DNA from: Ancylobacter vacuolatus
GTDB lineage: Bacteria > Pseudomonadota > Alphaproteobacteria > Rhizobiales > Xanthobacteraceae
Direction: 5' to 3'
Length of the DNA stretch: 64,000 bases
Assembly: GCF_030813595.1 (NCBI RefSeq)
Contig: NZ_JAUSUH010000001.1
Coordinates: 780,039 to 844,038, forward strand
In this document: in pieces, positions 28,845 through 37,728 of the stretch
How positions within the stretch are numbered: the first letter of the stretch is position 1
Layout of the letters: each line of letters opens with the position of its first letter
Notes under the pieces: model-generated
Told to the model about the DNA's origin: nothing
The model's database searches: none
What the model saw: only the letters and a program-made list of their open reading frames with translations
Translations under genes and position numbers: made by a program

Positions 28845-29993
28845 TCATGCAGCTGGCGGGGGCACAATGACGCCACCCGTCATCGGGACAGGCACGCCGG
28901 TGGTGGAGGGGAAGCTCAACGGCAGCCCCTTCAGCGCCCGCACCGACAGAAAGCCGAAGGCCTGCGCCTCCAGCGCGTCGGTCGACCAGCCGACATCATC
29001 GGCCGTCGCCACCTCGATACCGAGCCGCGCCCGCAAGAAGCGCAACAGCGTCGCGTTGTGCGCGCCCCCGCCGGCGGCGACCAGTCGGGTCGGACGCTTC
29101 GGCAGATGCGGCAGCACGGCGCCGACACAGGCGGCGCTTAAGGCCGTCAGCGTCGCCACCCCGTTCGCCGTGTTCATGGAATCCAGCCCGGCATGTTCGT
29201 TGACCCAGGCGCGGAAATCGTTGCGGTCCAGCGACTTCGGCGGGGGCCGGTGGAAGAAGGGGTGCGTCATCAGCCGGTCGACTACGGCCTCATCCACCGT
29301 GCCGTGGGCAGCGATGATGCCTTCGTCGTCGAAGTCCAGATCGGTGCGGGCTTTGAGAAAATCGTCGATCAACGCATTGGCCGGGCCGGTGTCGCAGGCG
29401 ATCGGGTCGACCATGCCGTCGACATAGGTGACATTGGCCACCCCGCCGAGATTGAGCACCAGCAAAGGCTTCGGCGGCCCCAGCCCACGCGCCAGCGCGC
29501 GATGATACACTGGCACCAGCGGCGCCCCCTGCCCGCCGGCGGCGACATCGGCGGCGCGCATGTCATAGACCAGCGTCGGCCCGCGGCCCGTGGTCATCGC
29601 GCGGGTTGCCCGCGCCAAGGCGGGCCCATCGCCCAGCTGGACGGTCAGCCCAACCTCCGGCCGGTGCAGCACGGTCTGGCCGTGATAGCCGATGACATCG
29701 ACCTCCCGATAGGCCGGAAACTCCTTGAGAAAGGCCGCCAGCGCCTGCCCGTGGCGCTCTGTCGAAAGCCGTTCGGCGCGGGCGAGGATGCCGGGACGGG
29801 CGTCGCGGTCGGTCAGCTCGCGCGCGTCGACCAGCGCCTGGAACAGCAATTCCCGCGTCTCCGGCGCATAAACATAAGTCCGCCCCGGCCCAAGCGAGGC
29901 GATGGTCTCGCCATCCGTCTCGATCAGCGCCACGTCAATGCCGTCGAGCGAGGTCCCGCTCATCAGCCCAATCGCCAACAATGGCCGATCCAT
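28845..29993 (-). CDS. anmK: 1,6-anhydro-N-acetylmuramic acid kinase
   Basis: A 382-residue AnmK, which opens and phosphorylates anhydro-MurNAc during cell-wall recycling. The N-terminal phosphate loop GLMSGTSLDGIDVALIETDG is diagnostic. Further family parts are VIGYHGQTVLHRP, LNLGGVANVTYV, ACDTGPANALIDDFL and the C-terminal VAAGGGAHNATLL. Length is normal. It is divergent from tyrS (85 bases between starts), a pairing that, as I recall, is conserved in alphaproteobacteria. Downstream lies the A+T-rich region. Confidence 0.95.
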   Translation of the reverse strand: MDRPLLAIGLMSGTSLDGIDVALIETDGETIASLGPGRTYVYAPETRELLFQALVDARELTDRDARPGILARAERLSTERHGQALAAFLKEFPAYREVDVIGYHGQTVLHRPEVGLTVQLGDGPALARATRAMTTGRGPTLVYDMRAADVAAGGQGAPLVPVYHRALARGLGPPKPLLVLNLGGVANVTYVDGMVDPIACDTGPANALIDDFLKARTDLDFDDEGIIAAHGTVDEAVVDRLMTHPFFHRPPPKSLDRNDFRAWVNEHAGLDSMNTANGVATLTALSAACVGAVLPHLPKRPTRLVAAGGGAHNATLLRFLRARLGIEVATADDVGWSTDALEAQAFGFLSVRALKGLPLSFPSTTGVPVPMTGGVIVPPPAA

Positions 29994-30078
29994 CTTTGTC
30001 CTCGGGGTGCTTTCGCCGCGCGAAACTGTTAAATCACCCGCCCGTTCCTAACATGGCGTTGATGCCCGCAGGCCCGAG

Positions 30079-31338
30079 ATGAGCACGTTCAAATCCGACT
30101 TCCTCCGCACCCTCAGCGAGCGCGGCTTCATTCATCAGATCTCCGATGAACAGGGCCTCGACGCTCTCTTCGCGAAGGAAACGGTGACGGCCTATATCGG
30201 CTTCGATCCCACCGCCCCGAGCCTGCATGCGGGCGGGCTGATCCAGATCATGATGCTGCATTGGCTGCAAAAGACCGGCCACCGCGCCGTCTCGCTGATG
30301 GGCGGCGGCACCGGCATGGTGGGCGATCCGTCCTTCAAGGACGACGCCCGCCAGCTGATGACGGTGGACACGATCGAGGCCAACATCGCCTCGATCAAGC
30401 GGGTCTTCTCGAACTACCTCACCTATGGCGAGGGCCCGACCGATGCGCTGATGATCAACAATGCCGACTGGCTGCGCGATCTCAACTATCTGGAATTCCT
30501 GCGCGATGTCGGCCGGCACTTCTCGGTCAACCGCATGCTGTCCTTCGACAGCGTGAAGACGCGGCTGGACCGCGAGCAGTCGCTCTCCTTCCTCGAATTC
30601 AACTACATGATCCTGCAGGCCTATGACTTCGTCGAGCTGTCCAAGCGCTATGATGTGCGCCTGCAGATGGGCGGCTCCGACCAGTGGGGCAACATCATCA
30701 ACGGCATCGATCTCGGCCACCGCATGGGCACAAGCCAGCTCTACGCGCTGACCTCGCCGCTGCTCACCACCGCCTCCGGCGCCAAGATGGGCAAGTCGAT
30801 CAATGGCGCGGTGTGGCTGAATGCCGACATGCTCGGGCCCTATGAGTTCTGGCAGTACTGGCGCAACACCGAGGACGCCGATGTCGAGCGCTTCCTCAAG
30901 CTCTACACCACCCTGCCGATGGACGAGATCGCGCGCCTGGCGCAGGAGGCGAAGGGCTCGGCCATCAACGAGGTGAAGAAGCTCCTCGCCACCGAGATCA
31001 CCGCCCTGCTGCACGGGCGCGCGGCGGCGGAAGCGGCGGCCGAGACGGCGCGCAAAACCTTCGAGGAAGGCGGCATCGCCGCCGATCTGCCGACCATCGA
31101 GGTGCCGACGGCCGAGCTGGCGGCGGGGATCGGCGTGCTGGCCGCCTTCGCCGAGAAAAGCGGCCTCGTCGCCTCCAATGGCGAGGCGCGCCGCCAGGTC
31201 AAGGGTGGCGGGTTAAAGGTGAACGACGCCGCCGTCACCGACGAGAAGGCTGTGCTGAGCGAGCGCGACCTGACCCCGGAAGGCGTGATCAAGCTCTCGC
31301 TCGGCAAGAAGAAGCACGTGCTGCTGAAGCCGGTTTGA
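30079..31338 (+). CDS. tyrS: tyrosyl-tRNA synthetase
   Basis: A 419-residue class I aminoacyl-tRNA synthetase charging tRNA-Tyr. The HIGH-equivalent is in [12 protein letters not shown], the tyrosine pocket includes [10 protein letters not shown] and [11 protein letters not shown], and the KMSKS-equivalent is [10 protein letters not shown]-terminal S4 RNA-binding domain starts around residue 355 ([21 protein letters not shown]). It starts at the ATG at 30079 and ends before a pair of intergenic palindromes. Confidence 0.97.
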   Translation: MSTFKSDFLRTLSERGFIHQISDEQGLDALFAKETVTAYIGFDPTAPSLHAGGLIQIMMLHWLQKTGHRAVSLMGGGTGMVGDPSFKDDARQLMTVDTIEANIASIKRVFSNYLTYGEGPTDALMINNADWLRDLNYLEFLRDVGRHFSVNRMLSFDSVKTRLDREQSLSFLEFNYMILQAYDFVELSKRYDVRLQMGGSDQWGNIINGIDLGHRMGTSQLYALTSPLLTTASGAKMGKSINGAVWLNADMLGPYEFWQYWRNTEDADVERFLKLYTTLPMDEIARLAQEAKGSAINEVKKLLATEITALLHGRAAAEAAAETARKTFEEGGIAADLPTIEVPTAELAAGIGVLAAFAEKSGLVASNGEARRQVKGGGLKVNDAAVTDEKAVLSERDLTPEGVIKLSLGKKKHVLLKPV

Positions 31339-31370
31339 GTTTCGCTGCCGCGCGGCCTCAACCTAGCCAG

Positions 31371-31457
31371 GTCATGGTCGGGCTTGACCCGGCCCTCCAT
31401 GTCTTGCGTTCCCGCCCATCAAAGTCGTGGATCCCCGGGTCGAGCCCGGGGATGACG
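31371..31457. repeat. two palindromic elements between tyrS and the AsmA-like gene
   Basis: Positions 31371-31403 (GTCATGGTCGGGCTTG ... CCATGTC) and 31427-31457 (GTGGATCCCCGGGTCG ... GGGGATGACG) are two members of the GTCAT-bounded family. They lie between convergent genes and may assist termination. Confidence 0.8.
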
Positions 31458-31500
31458 GCGTGAGGGTGAACAGCGCCCCCCAGAGCCACGTCATGGAAAC

Positions 31501-34500
31501 TCACCGCGTCGGGATCACCGCTGGCGGGGTCGGGTCGGGAGCCTGGCGGAACTCGAAGATCTTGCGCAGGAAGCCCGGCGCCACCGCCGAGATCGGGTTG
31601 ACCCGCAGCGTCGGGCCCGACACCGGGCCGACAATCTCATAGGTCACGCCGACCAGCCCCTCATTGGGACCGCCGCCGAGGAAGAAGCCCAGCACCGGCA
31701 GGCGGCTGAACAGATTGTTCAGCCCGTAGGCCGGCACATAGGTGCCGCGCACCGACACGCGGTCATTGGCGAGATCGAGCGTGCCGTCGAAGGTTGAGCC
31801 GATCGACGGCCCCCAGATCGCCCCGTCGCGCAGGGTGATCTGCTGGGCGGAGCGCTGGAACTCGACCTGCAGCTTGCGGAAGGAGATGGCCGAGCCCGGC
31901 TGCGGGCGCCCGTCGCGCATCGTCGCCGGGGCGGCGGCGATCAGCCGGTCGAGCCCGGCCTCGCCCCGGATCACGAAGTCACGCACATTGATGACACCGC
32001 TCTGCGGCCGACCATCGCCCGCTGGCGCGTCGACATCGATCCAGAGATCGCCGCCATAGATCTTGGGGTAGAGGTCGATGAAGCGCAGCAGCGCCCCGGC
32101 ATCGCTGGTGGCCACCCGCAGCTGCGGTCGGCCATTGCCCTGCGCTTTCAGCTCGCCGGTCACGCCGCCGGTGCGGCCGACGAGCGCACCGAGCGAGAAA
32201 CTGCGCAGATCGCCATTTCGCCGCGAGATCACGAGGGCGACATCGCGCATCGCCTCGCCATTATTGCCGACGACGACGCCGAGCTTGACGTCGAGATCGA
32301 TGTCGGGCGGGCGGGCCGTGCCCGGGCCGCTGGGGGGCGTGTCGGTGAGCTGCTTCAGGAAGGCGCGGGCCTCGATCACCTCACCGCGCACCGTCACCTT
32401 GTAGGTGCCATCCGCGTTCTCCAGCTTCACGCTGGCCTTGTCGCCATCGGAAAGCTTGAAAGTCGGCAGGTTGGCACTGACCACGGCCGCCTTGGAATCG
32501 AGTTCCACCGTGCCGCGAATGTCCACTCCCTGCCCGGTCACCACCAGATCCTCAAGCCGCGTGCCATTGGTGGTGACAACAGCCTTTGCGGTCATCTTCG
32601 CCGGCTTGCCGGCGGGCTTGGTCCATCCCGGTACCAGGTCCGCGAGCTTCACGCCGGTTAGGTCGAGCTCGACATCGGCCGTCTTCGCCTTCGCCCCGAC
32701 CGTGCCCGCCAGCTTGACGCCCAGCGTGCCGGACATGCCGGGCAGCTCGAAGCCGAGCTTCTGCCGTGCGGCGTCGTCCAGCGAGGCGGCGAGCGCGAAG
32801 GTCATGTCGCCGGTGGCCGGGCGGCTGTAGTCGAAGCTCGCCGGCGCGCCGCCGAACTTGCCCTGGCCGCGCGCCACCGTCGCTGCCTGGGTCACGAAGG
32901 CGCGCACCGTGGCGTCGCTGAGATTCTGGTTAAACACCATCTTCGACGCGCCGAAATCGCTGAGCGTGGCATCGAAGGCGTAATCGATATCCGAAGGCTG
33001 GATATTGTCGGACAGCTTGACGCTGATCTGAGCCGTGCCCTTGATCGTTCCCGCGACCGTCTGCGGCTCAATCGGCACATAGGTCGGCCCGCGCAGCGGC
33101 GGAATGCCGGCCAGTTCAATGGCGGCGGCGGCCTGCCCGCTCACATTCACCTGCACCTTCGCCTCCGGCTTCTCCGGGGCGGTGTCGGAAATGTCGAAAA
33201 CGCTCTCGCCAATCTCCAGGCGGCGGTCGCCGGGGGTCTGCATCGCCGCCTTGGCCACCTTCACATGCGCGGTGCGGCCGGTGATCTTCACCACCACGTC
33301 GGCATCAATGACCGGGGGAAGACCGGGCACCGGAATGAAGCGCCCATTGGTGCCCGTGATGTCGATGCTCAGTGCCTCTTCGGCGAGCGGGCGGTCGTCA
33401 TTGCCGATGGAATCCAGCGGCGCGTTGAAGAAGATCTTCGCCGCGGTCACATCGCCCGAAACCAGATGGTCGTACACCCATTTGCGCGGTGCCGGCGCGG
33501 CGACGGCCGGCCACAGCCGGATCAGCGACGGCACCGTCATCGGCGTGGCGGTAACGGTCATGGAGAGCGAGGGCGCGGGCCCCGTGAGCTCCAGCGCGCC
33601 ACCCAGCGTGATGCCGCCCTGCGGCCCTTTCAGCTCGCCGCGATCAATGCTGGCGCGCTGCGCCACCGGATCGAAGGAGAGGTCGAACACGATATCGTCG
33701 AGGACAAAGGGCGGCACCTGCGTCTGGTGCGGGCCGCCGCCGAGGAAGCTGGCGCGCGCCGAATGGGTGTGCAGCCGCCAGAGGCCGGCGCTGTCGGCGG
33801 GAATCTCCACCGTCCCGGCGAGGTCCATGCCGAAGGGGCCGGCTTGGGCGGTGACGGAGGTGAGGTTGATCCGGCGCGCCGCCGGATCGAGCGAAAAGGC
33901 CAGCACCGCCTCGTCAATCAACATGCGCCCGCCGACGTCCGGGCCGACCTGAAGCTCGCCCGCCCCGGCCGCCAGTCGCCCGCTGCTCGCCAGCACCACG
34001 CCGCGTGGGTCGATGGTGGCGATGAAATCGATCGACAGCGGCGAGGTGGCGAGAATATCCGCCCCGGCCTTGCCGGCGGCGATCAGCAGGTCGCGCGGCG
34101 CGAGGTCGCGCACTTCCAGTTCCAGGTCGCGCCGCCCCTCGTTGAGCGCGCCGACCGTGGCCCGGGCCGACCACGGCCCGTCCATGCCGCCGGCCTTTAT
34201 GTCGAAGGTCACGCCACCGGCCACCGGGCGTGACAGCGACAGGTCGATGTCGTCGAAGGTCCATTCCCGCCCGCTGGCCTCGTTGCGGATAACAAGGATG
34301 CCTTCCTTGAGCCCAATCTCGCTCAGCGTGCCGCCATCGAGCCCGCCCTGGTCGAACTGGCGGGCCAGCGCGGCAAGGCTGGCGAGGCGGAGCGGGCCGA
34401 ACGGCGTCGGAACCTCGCCTTCCGTCATCGCGACACCGGGCGCGCCTTCGGCAGGCGCCGGCACGCCGGCCGGCGCGGGCATGGGCTCGGGCTCGGCCGT

Positions 34501-35076
34501 GGGGTCGGCCGTCGGCACGGTGGTGAGCAGCTTGGGCTGCACCCGGGCGCCGTCGGCGGCATCCGCCTCGGTCGAGATGGAAAGCTGGCCCTGCGCGTCG
34601 ATGAACACATTCAGCCGGACGCCGACCAGATCGACCCGCTCGGGCTGCATCAGCCAGGGCAGCCAGCTGTCCTGCAGCGCCACTTCCGCCTGCGGCGCGG
34701 TGGCGATGAGGTCGCCATCATCGTCGCGCACGGTGATATCGGCGGCGTGCAGCACGATGCCGCCCTCCGGCACCCGCTCGGCGACGATGGCGCCGATCTG
34801 CACGGTACGCCCGGCGCCGAGCCGCGCCTCAAGCGTGCGCTCGACATAGGGGCGCGCCATGTCGACGGTGAGCACACCGGCGCTGAAGAGAACGTAGATG
34901 CCGGCGATCGCGGCAGCGAGAAGGACGAAGGTGGAGCCGCCCGACCAAGCACACATGCGCAGCCAGCGCCGCCCGCGGGCGGGTGTCGCGCAGACCTTCG
35001 GCGGCCGCTTGACGCGAAGACGCTTCACCTGGCGCTTGCCGGCCGTCGGCGACCTGTGCGTCGTCTGCTCTTTCAT
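31501..35076 (-). CDS. large AsmA-like/DUF3971 (YhdP-type) inner-membrane-anchored protein
   Basis: A 1191-residue protein with a basic N-terminus, one membrane helix at about residues 48-70 (GSTFVLLAAAIAGIYVLFSAGVL), and a very long beta-rich periplasmic part ending in an AsmA-like C-terminal domain (GDLWIDVDAP ... FDGTLDLANDRVSVRGTYVPAYGLNNLFSRLPVLGFFLGGG). The pattern matches the YhdP/AsmA/TamB superfamily, proposed to carry phospholipids between the two membranes through an elongated groove. Length fits YhdP-type members. Residues about 185-215 are a Pro/Ala/Glu-rich linker. It is divergent from bcp across 188 bp. Confidence 0.85.
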   Translation of the reverse strand: MKEQTTHRSPTAGKRQVKRLRVKRPPKVCATPARGRRWLRMCAWSGGSTFVLLAAAIAGIYVLFSAGVLTVDMARPYVERTLEARLGAGRTVQIGAIVAERVPEGGIVLHAADITVRDDDGDLIATAPQAEVALQDSWLPWLMQPERVDLVGVRLNVFIDAQGQLSISTEADAADGARVQPKLLTTVPTADPTAEPEPMPAPAGVPAPAEGAPGVAMTEGEVPTPFGPLRLASLAALARQFDQGGLDGGTLSEIGLKEGILVIRNEASGREWTFDDIDLSLSRPVAGGVTFDIKAGGMDGPWSARATVGALNEGRRDLELEVRDLAPRDLLIAAGKAGADILATSPLSIDFIATIDPRGVVLASSGRLAAGAGELQVGPDVGGRMLIDEAVLAFSLDPAARRINLTSVTAQAGPFGMDLAGTVEIPADSAGLWRLHTHSARASFLGGGPHQTQVPPFVLDDIVFDLSFDPVAQRASIDRGELKGPQGGITLGGALELTGPAPSLSMTVTATPMTVPSLIRLWPAVAAPAPRKWVYDHLVSGDVTAAKIFFNAPLDSIGNDDRPLAEEALSIDITGTNGRFIPVPGLPPVIDADVVVKITGRTAHVKVAKAAMQTPGDRRLEIGESVFDISDTAPEKPEAKVQVNVSGQAAAAIELAGIPPLRGPTYVPIEPQTVAGTIKGTAQISVKLSDNIQPSDIDYAFDATLSDFGASKMVFNQNLSDATVRAFVTQAATVARGQGKFGGAPASFDYSRPATGDMTFALAASLDDAARQKLGFELPGMSGTLGVKLAGTVGAKAKTADVELDLTGVKLADLVPGWTKPAGKPAKMTAKAVVTTNGTRLEDLVVTGQGVDIRGTVELDSKAAVVSANLPTFKLSDGDKASVKLENADGTYKVTVRGEVIEARAFLKQLTDTPPSGPGTARPPDIDLDVKLGVVVGNNGEAMRDVALVISRRNGDLRSFSLGALVGRTGGVTGELKAQGNGRPQLRVATSDAGALLRFIDLYPKIYGGDLWIDVDAPAGDGRPQSGVINVRDFVIRGEAGLDRLIAAAPATMRDGRPQPGSAISFRKLQVEFQRSAQQITLRDGAIWGPSIGSTFDGTLDLANDRVSVRGTYVPAYGLNNLFSRLPVLGFFLGGGPNEGLVGVTYEIVGPVSGPTLRVNPISAVAPGFLRKIFEFRQAPDPTPPAVIPTR

Positions 35077-35159
35077 CTACGGCACGAATCCTTGAGGCTG
35101 GGTCATAATGCCCGCGCGCATGACAGGCGGCGACACCTTATCCACCTGCATGCTGACAT

Positions 35160-35188
35160 CCCGCTGATAGCTCCGCACAATCAGCGGG
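35160..35188 (+). promoter_or_regulatory. 9-bp perfect dyad in the bcp upstream region
   Basis: CCCGCTGAT and ATCAGCGGG form a perfect stem around an 11-nt loop, about 75 bases before the bcp ATG. It has no T run, so it is not a typical terminator; it could be a leader hairpin or an operator. Function unknown. Confidence 0.4.
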
Positions 35189-35264
35189 GCTCCACGTCCA
35201 TCGGCAAGCCCGAACGGCAAGCCACCCCAGCCGATCACCCCCAAACACGCCGAAAGGAAGGCAC

Positions 35265-35732
35265 ATGACCGAGATAGAGGTGGGAGCCCCCGCACCCGAC
35301 TTCACTCTGACCACCGATTCGGGCGAGTTGCTGTCCCTCGCCGCCTGCCGGGGTCGAAAGCTCGTGCTGTATTTCTACCCGAAGGCCGGCACCTCCGGCT
35401 GCACAGTGGAGGCGCATGACTTCAACCGGCTCAAGGCCGATTTCGACACGGCCGACACGCTGGTGGTCGGCGTCTCGCCCGACCCGGACAAGGCACTCGC
35501 CAAGTTCCGCGCCAAGGAGGGCCTCACCTTCCCGCTCGCCGGGAACGAGGACCATGCCATGCTCGAGGCTTATGGCGTGTGGGGCGAAAAATCCATGTAC
35601 GGCAAGAAATACATGGGCGTCGAGCGGACCACCGTGCTGATTGATCGCGAGGGGCGGGTCGCCCGCCTCTGGCCGAAGGTGAAGGTCGCCGGCCACGCCG
35701 AGGAGGTTCTCGCCGCCGCCAGATCGCTTTAG
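35265..35732 (+). CDS. bcp: BCP/PrxQ-family peroxiredoxin lacking the usual resolving cysteine
   Basis: A 155-residue thiol peroxidase reducing peroxides in the cytoplasm. The peroxidatic Cys46 is in KAGTSGCTVEA. In E. coli BCP a resolving Cys lies five residues later (C-x4-C); here that residue is His51 (EAHDF), and there is no other Cys in the protein, so it should work as a 1-Cys enzyme using an external thiol. The start ATG has GAAAGGAAGG just upstream. The gene is convergent with prfB, and a shared hairpin lies between. Confidence 0.93.
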   Translation: MTEIEVGAPAPDFTLTTDSGELLSLAACRGRKLVLYFYPKAGTSGCTVEAHDFNRLKADFDTADTLVVGVSPDPDKALAKFRAKEGLTFPLAGNEDHAMLEAYGVWGEKSMYGKKYMGVERTTVLIDREGRVARLWPKVKVAGHAEEVLAAARSL

Positions 35733-35752
35733 CCCAACGGCGCTGGGAAGAA

Positions 35753-35775
35753 GGCGGGGTGCCCGGCACCCCGCC
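35753..35775. terminator. shared hairpin between convergent bcp and prfB
   Basis: A perfect 10-bp G+C-rich stem (GGCGGGGTGC / GCACCCCGCC) with a 3-nt loop in the 55-bp gap between the two stops. T runs are weak on both strands. Confidence 0.65.
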
Positions 35776-35787
35776 GTTCGACGTCGA

Positions 35788-36918
35788 TCAGTCGACATCC
35801 TCGACGCTGGCCGGCCCGCCGCCATAGGCGCGCTGCGCCAGCGCCGCTTCCATGAACGGGTCGAGGTCGCCGTCCAGCACTTCCTGGGGCGTGCCCGAGG
35901 TGACGCCGGTGCGCAGATCCTTCACCAGCTGGTAGGGCTGGAGAACATAAGAGCGGATCTGGTGGCCCCAGCCGATATCGGTCTTGGCGGCCTGGTCAGC
36001 GGCGGCCTGCGCCTCGCGCTTCTTCAGCTCCATCTCGTAGAGCTTGGCGCGCAGCATTTCCCACGCCGTGGCGCGGTTCTTGTGCTGGGAACGGTCGCCC
36101 TGCGCCACCACGGCGATGCCGGTGGGAATATGGGTGAAGCGGACGGCGGATTCGGTCTTGTTGACGTGCTGCCCGCCGGCGCCACCGGAACGCATCGTGT
36201 CGATGCGCAGATCGCTTTCCTTGATGTCGACGACGATGCGGTCGTCGATGACCGGGTAAACGTCGACGCTGGCGAAGGAGGTCTGGCGCCGGGCGTTGGA
36301 GTCGAAGGGCGAGATCCGCACCAGCCGGTGCACGCCGCCCTCGGTCTTCATCCAGCCATAGGCATTGTGGCCCTTGACCAGGATGGTCGCGGATTTCAGC
36401 CCGGCGGTTTCGCCCGCCTGCTCGTCCACCAGCTCCACCTTGAATCCGCGGCGCTCGGCCCAGCGCGTATACATGCGCAGCAGCATCAGCGCCCAGTCCT
36501 GGCTGTCGGTACCACCGGCGCCGGCATGGACTTCGAGATAGCTGTCATTGGCGTCCGCCTCGCCGGACAGCAGCGCTTCCAGCTGGCGGCGCGCGACCTC
36601 GGCCTTCAGCTTGGTCAGCGCGTTTGCCGCCTCGTCGACGATCGAGGCGTCGCCCTCGGCCTCGCCCATCTCGATCAGTTCGACATTGTCGGACAGCTCA
36701 CGGGTGATGCGCTCCAACGCACCGAGCCCGTCTTCCAGCGTGCCACGCTCCTGCATCAGCTTCTGCGCGCGCTCGGGGTCGTTCCACAGATTGGGGTCCT
36801 CGGCGAGCGCATTCAGCTCGGCAAGGCGGGCCTTGGAACGGTCGAAATCGATGTGCTGCCGCAGCAACTGGGCGGCTTCCCGGATTTCGTCGACGCTCGC
36901 GGCGAGCTCGGCGCGCAT
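35788..36918 (-). CDS. prfB: peptide chain release factor 2
   Basis: A 376-residue RF2 that releases peptides at UGA and UAA. The tripeptide anticodon SPF is in ISPFDSNARRQ, and the catalytic GGQ is in SGGAGGQHVNKTESAVR. The whole protein is in one frame: at the place where many prfB genes carry the in-frame UGA and +1 frameshift (before the DFD of HIDFDRSKARL), the codons here are continuous, so there is no autoregulatory frameshift. The C-terminus extends about ten residues past the usual end (AYGGGPASVEDVD). Directly upstream in the same direction is PBP1A, beyond the oppositely oriented GST gene. Confidence 0.96.
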   Translation of the reverse strand: MRAELAASVDEIREAAQLLRQHIDFDRSKARLAELNALAEDPNLWNDPERAQKLMQERGTLEDGLGALERITRELSDNVELIEMGEAEGDASIVDEAANALTKLKAEVARRQLEALLSGEADANDSYLEVHAGAGGTDSQDWALMLLRMYTRWAERRGFKVELVDEQAGETAGLKSATILVKGHNAYGWMKTEGGVHRLVRISPFDSNARRQTSFASVDVYPVIDDRIVVDIKESDLRIDTMRSGGAGGQHVNKTESAVRFTHIPTGIAVVAQGDRSQHKNRATAWEMLRAKLYEMELKKREAQAAADQAAKTDIGWGHQIRSYVLQPYQLVKDLRTGVTSGTPQEVLDGDLDPFMEAALAQRAYGGGPASVEDVD

Positions 36919-37083
36919 GATGGCTACTCTCGATAGGACATTGAAGGCGGCGGAAAATAGAGGCGTTGCCCCACAGTGTAAACGCCCCGCGCGCCGGTTG
37001 GCTCCGGGCGGGCCACACCGAACGCCTTGCAGGGCGCGCCGGCGGCCCTAGGATGCGGCGAACCCTGGCAAAAGGAACATCAG

Positions 37084-37710
37084 ATGCACCTCGTCGGCAT
37101 GCTCGATTCGCCCTATGTGCGCCGCGTCGCGGTGTCGCTGAACCTGCTCGGCCTGCCCTTCACCCACGAATCCGTCTCGGTGTTCCGCCATTATGAGCGG
37201 TTTCAGGGAATCAATCCGGTGGTGAAGGCGCCGACCCTGGTCACCGATGGTGGCGTCGTGCTGATGGATTCGACCCTTATCCTCGAACATGCCGAGAAGC
37301 TGGCCGGCCGCTCGCTCGCCCCGGACGAACTCTCCGCGCATGCCCAGGCGCAGCGGCTGATCGGCCTTGCTCTGGCCGCCTGCGAGAAGAGCGTGCAGAT
37401 CGTCTATGAGAACCAGCTGCGCCCGCAGGAGAAGCGCCACCAGCCCTGGCTGGACAGGGTGAACGAACAGCTCCTCGCCGCCTACCGCCTGATCGAGGCG
37501 GAGATTGGCGACGCGAGGATGGAAGATGCGGAGGGCTGGCTGTTCGGCCCGGCGCCGCTGCAGGCGGATATCACCACCGCCATCGCCTGGACCTTCACCA
37601 CCCGCATGCTGCCCGATCTGCTGCCGGCGGACGCCTTCCCGGCGCTCGCCCGCCTTACCGCCCGCGCCGAGGCGCAGGAGGCGTTCAAGGCCTGGCCCTA
37701 TGACGGTTGA
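37084..37710 (+). CDS. glutathione S-transferase family protein
   Basis: A 208-residue GST with an N-terminal thioredoxin-like domain (MHLVGMLDSPYVRRVAVSLNLLGLPF; catalytic Ser probably in DSPYVRR) followed by NPVVKAPTLV with the cis-Pro and MDSTLILEHAEKL, and a helical C-terminal domain. Substrate unknown. The ATG at 37084 has AAAGGAAC upstream; the earlier frame start lacks a ribosome-binding site. It is divergent from prfB and convergent with the PBP1A gene (18 bases between stops). Confidence 0.88.
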   Translation: MHLVGMLDSPYVRRVAVSLNLLGLPFTHESVSVFRHYERFQGINPVVKAPTLVTDGGVVLMDSTLILEHAEKLAGRSLAPDELSAHAQAQRLIGLALAACEKSVQIVYENQLRPQEKRHQPWLDRVNEQLLAAYRLIEAEIGDARMEDAEGWLFGPAPLQADITTAIAWTFTTRMLPDLLPADAFPALARLTARAEAQEAFKAWPYDG

Positions 37711-37728
37711 GAGGCGGGCCGGCGCGGC

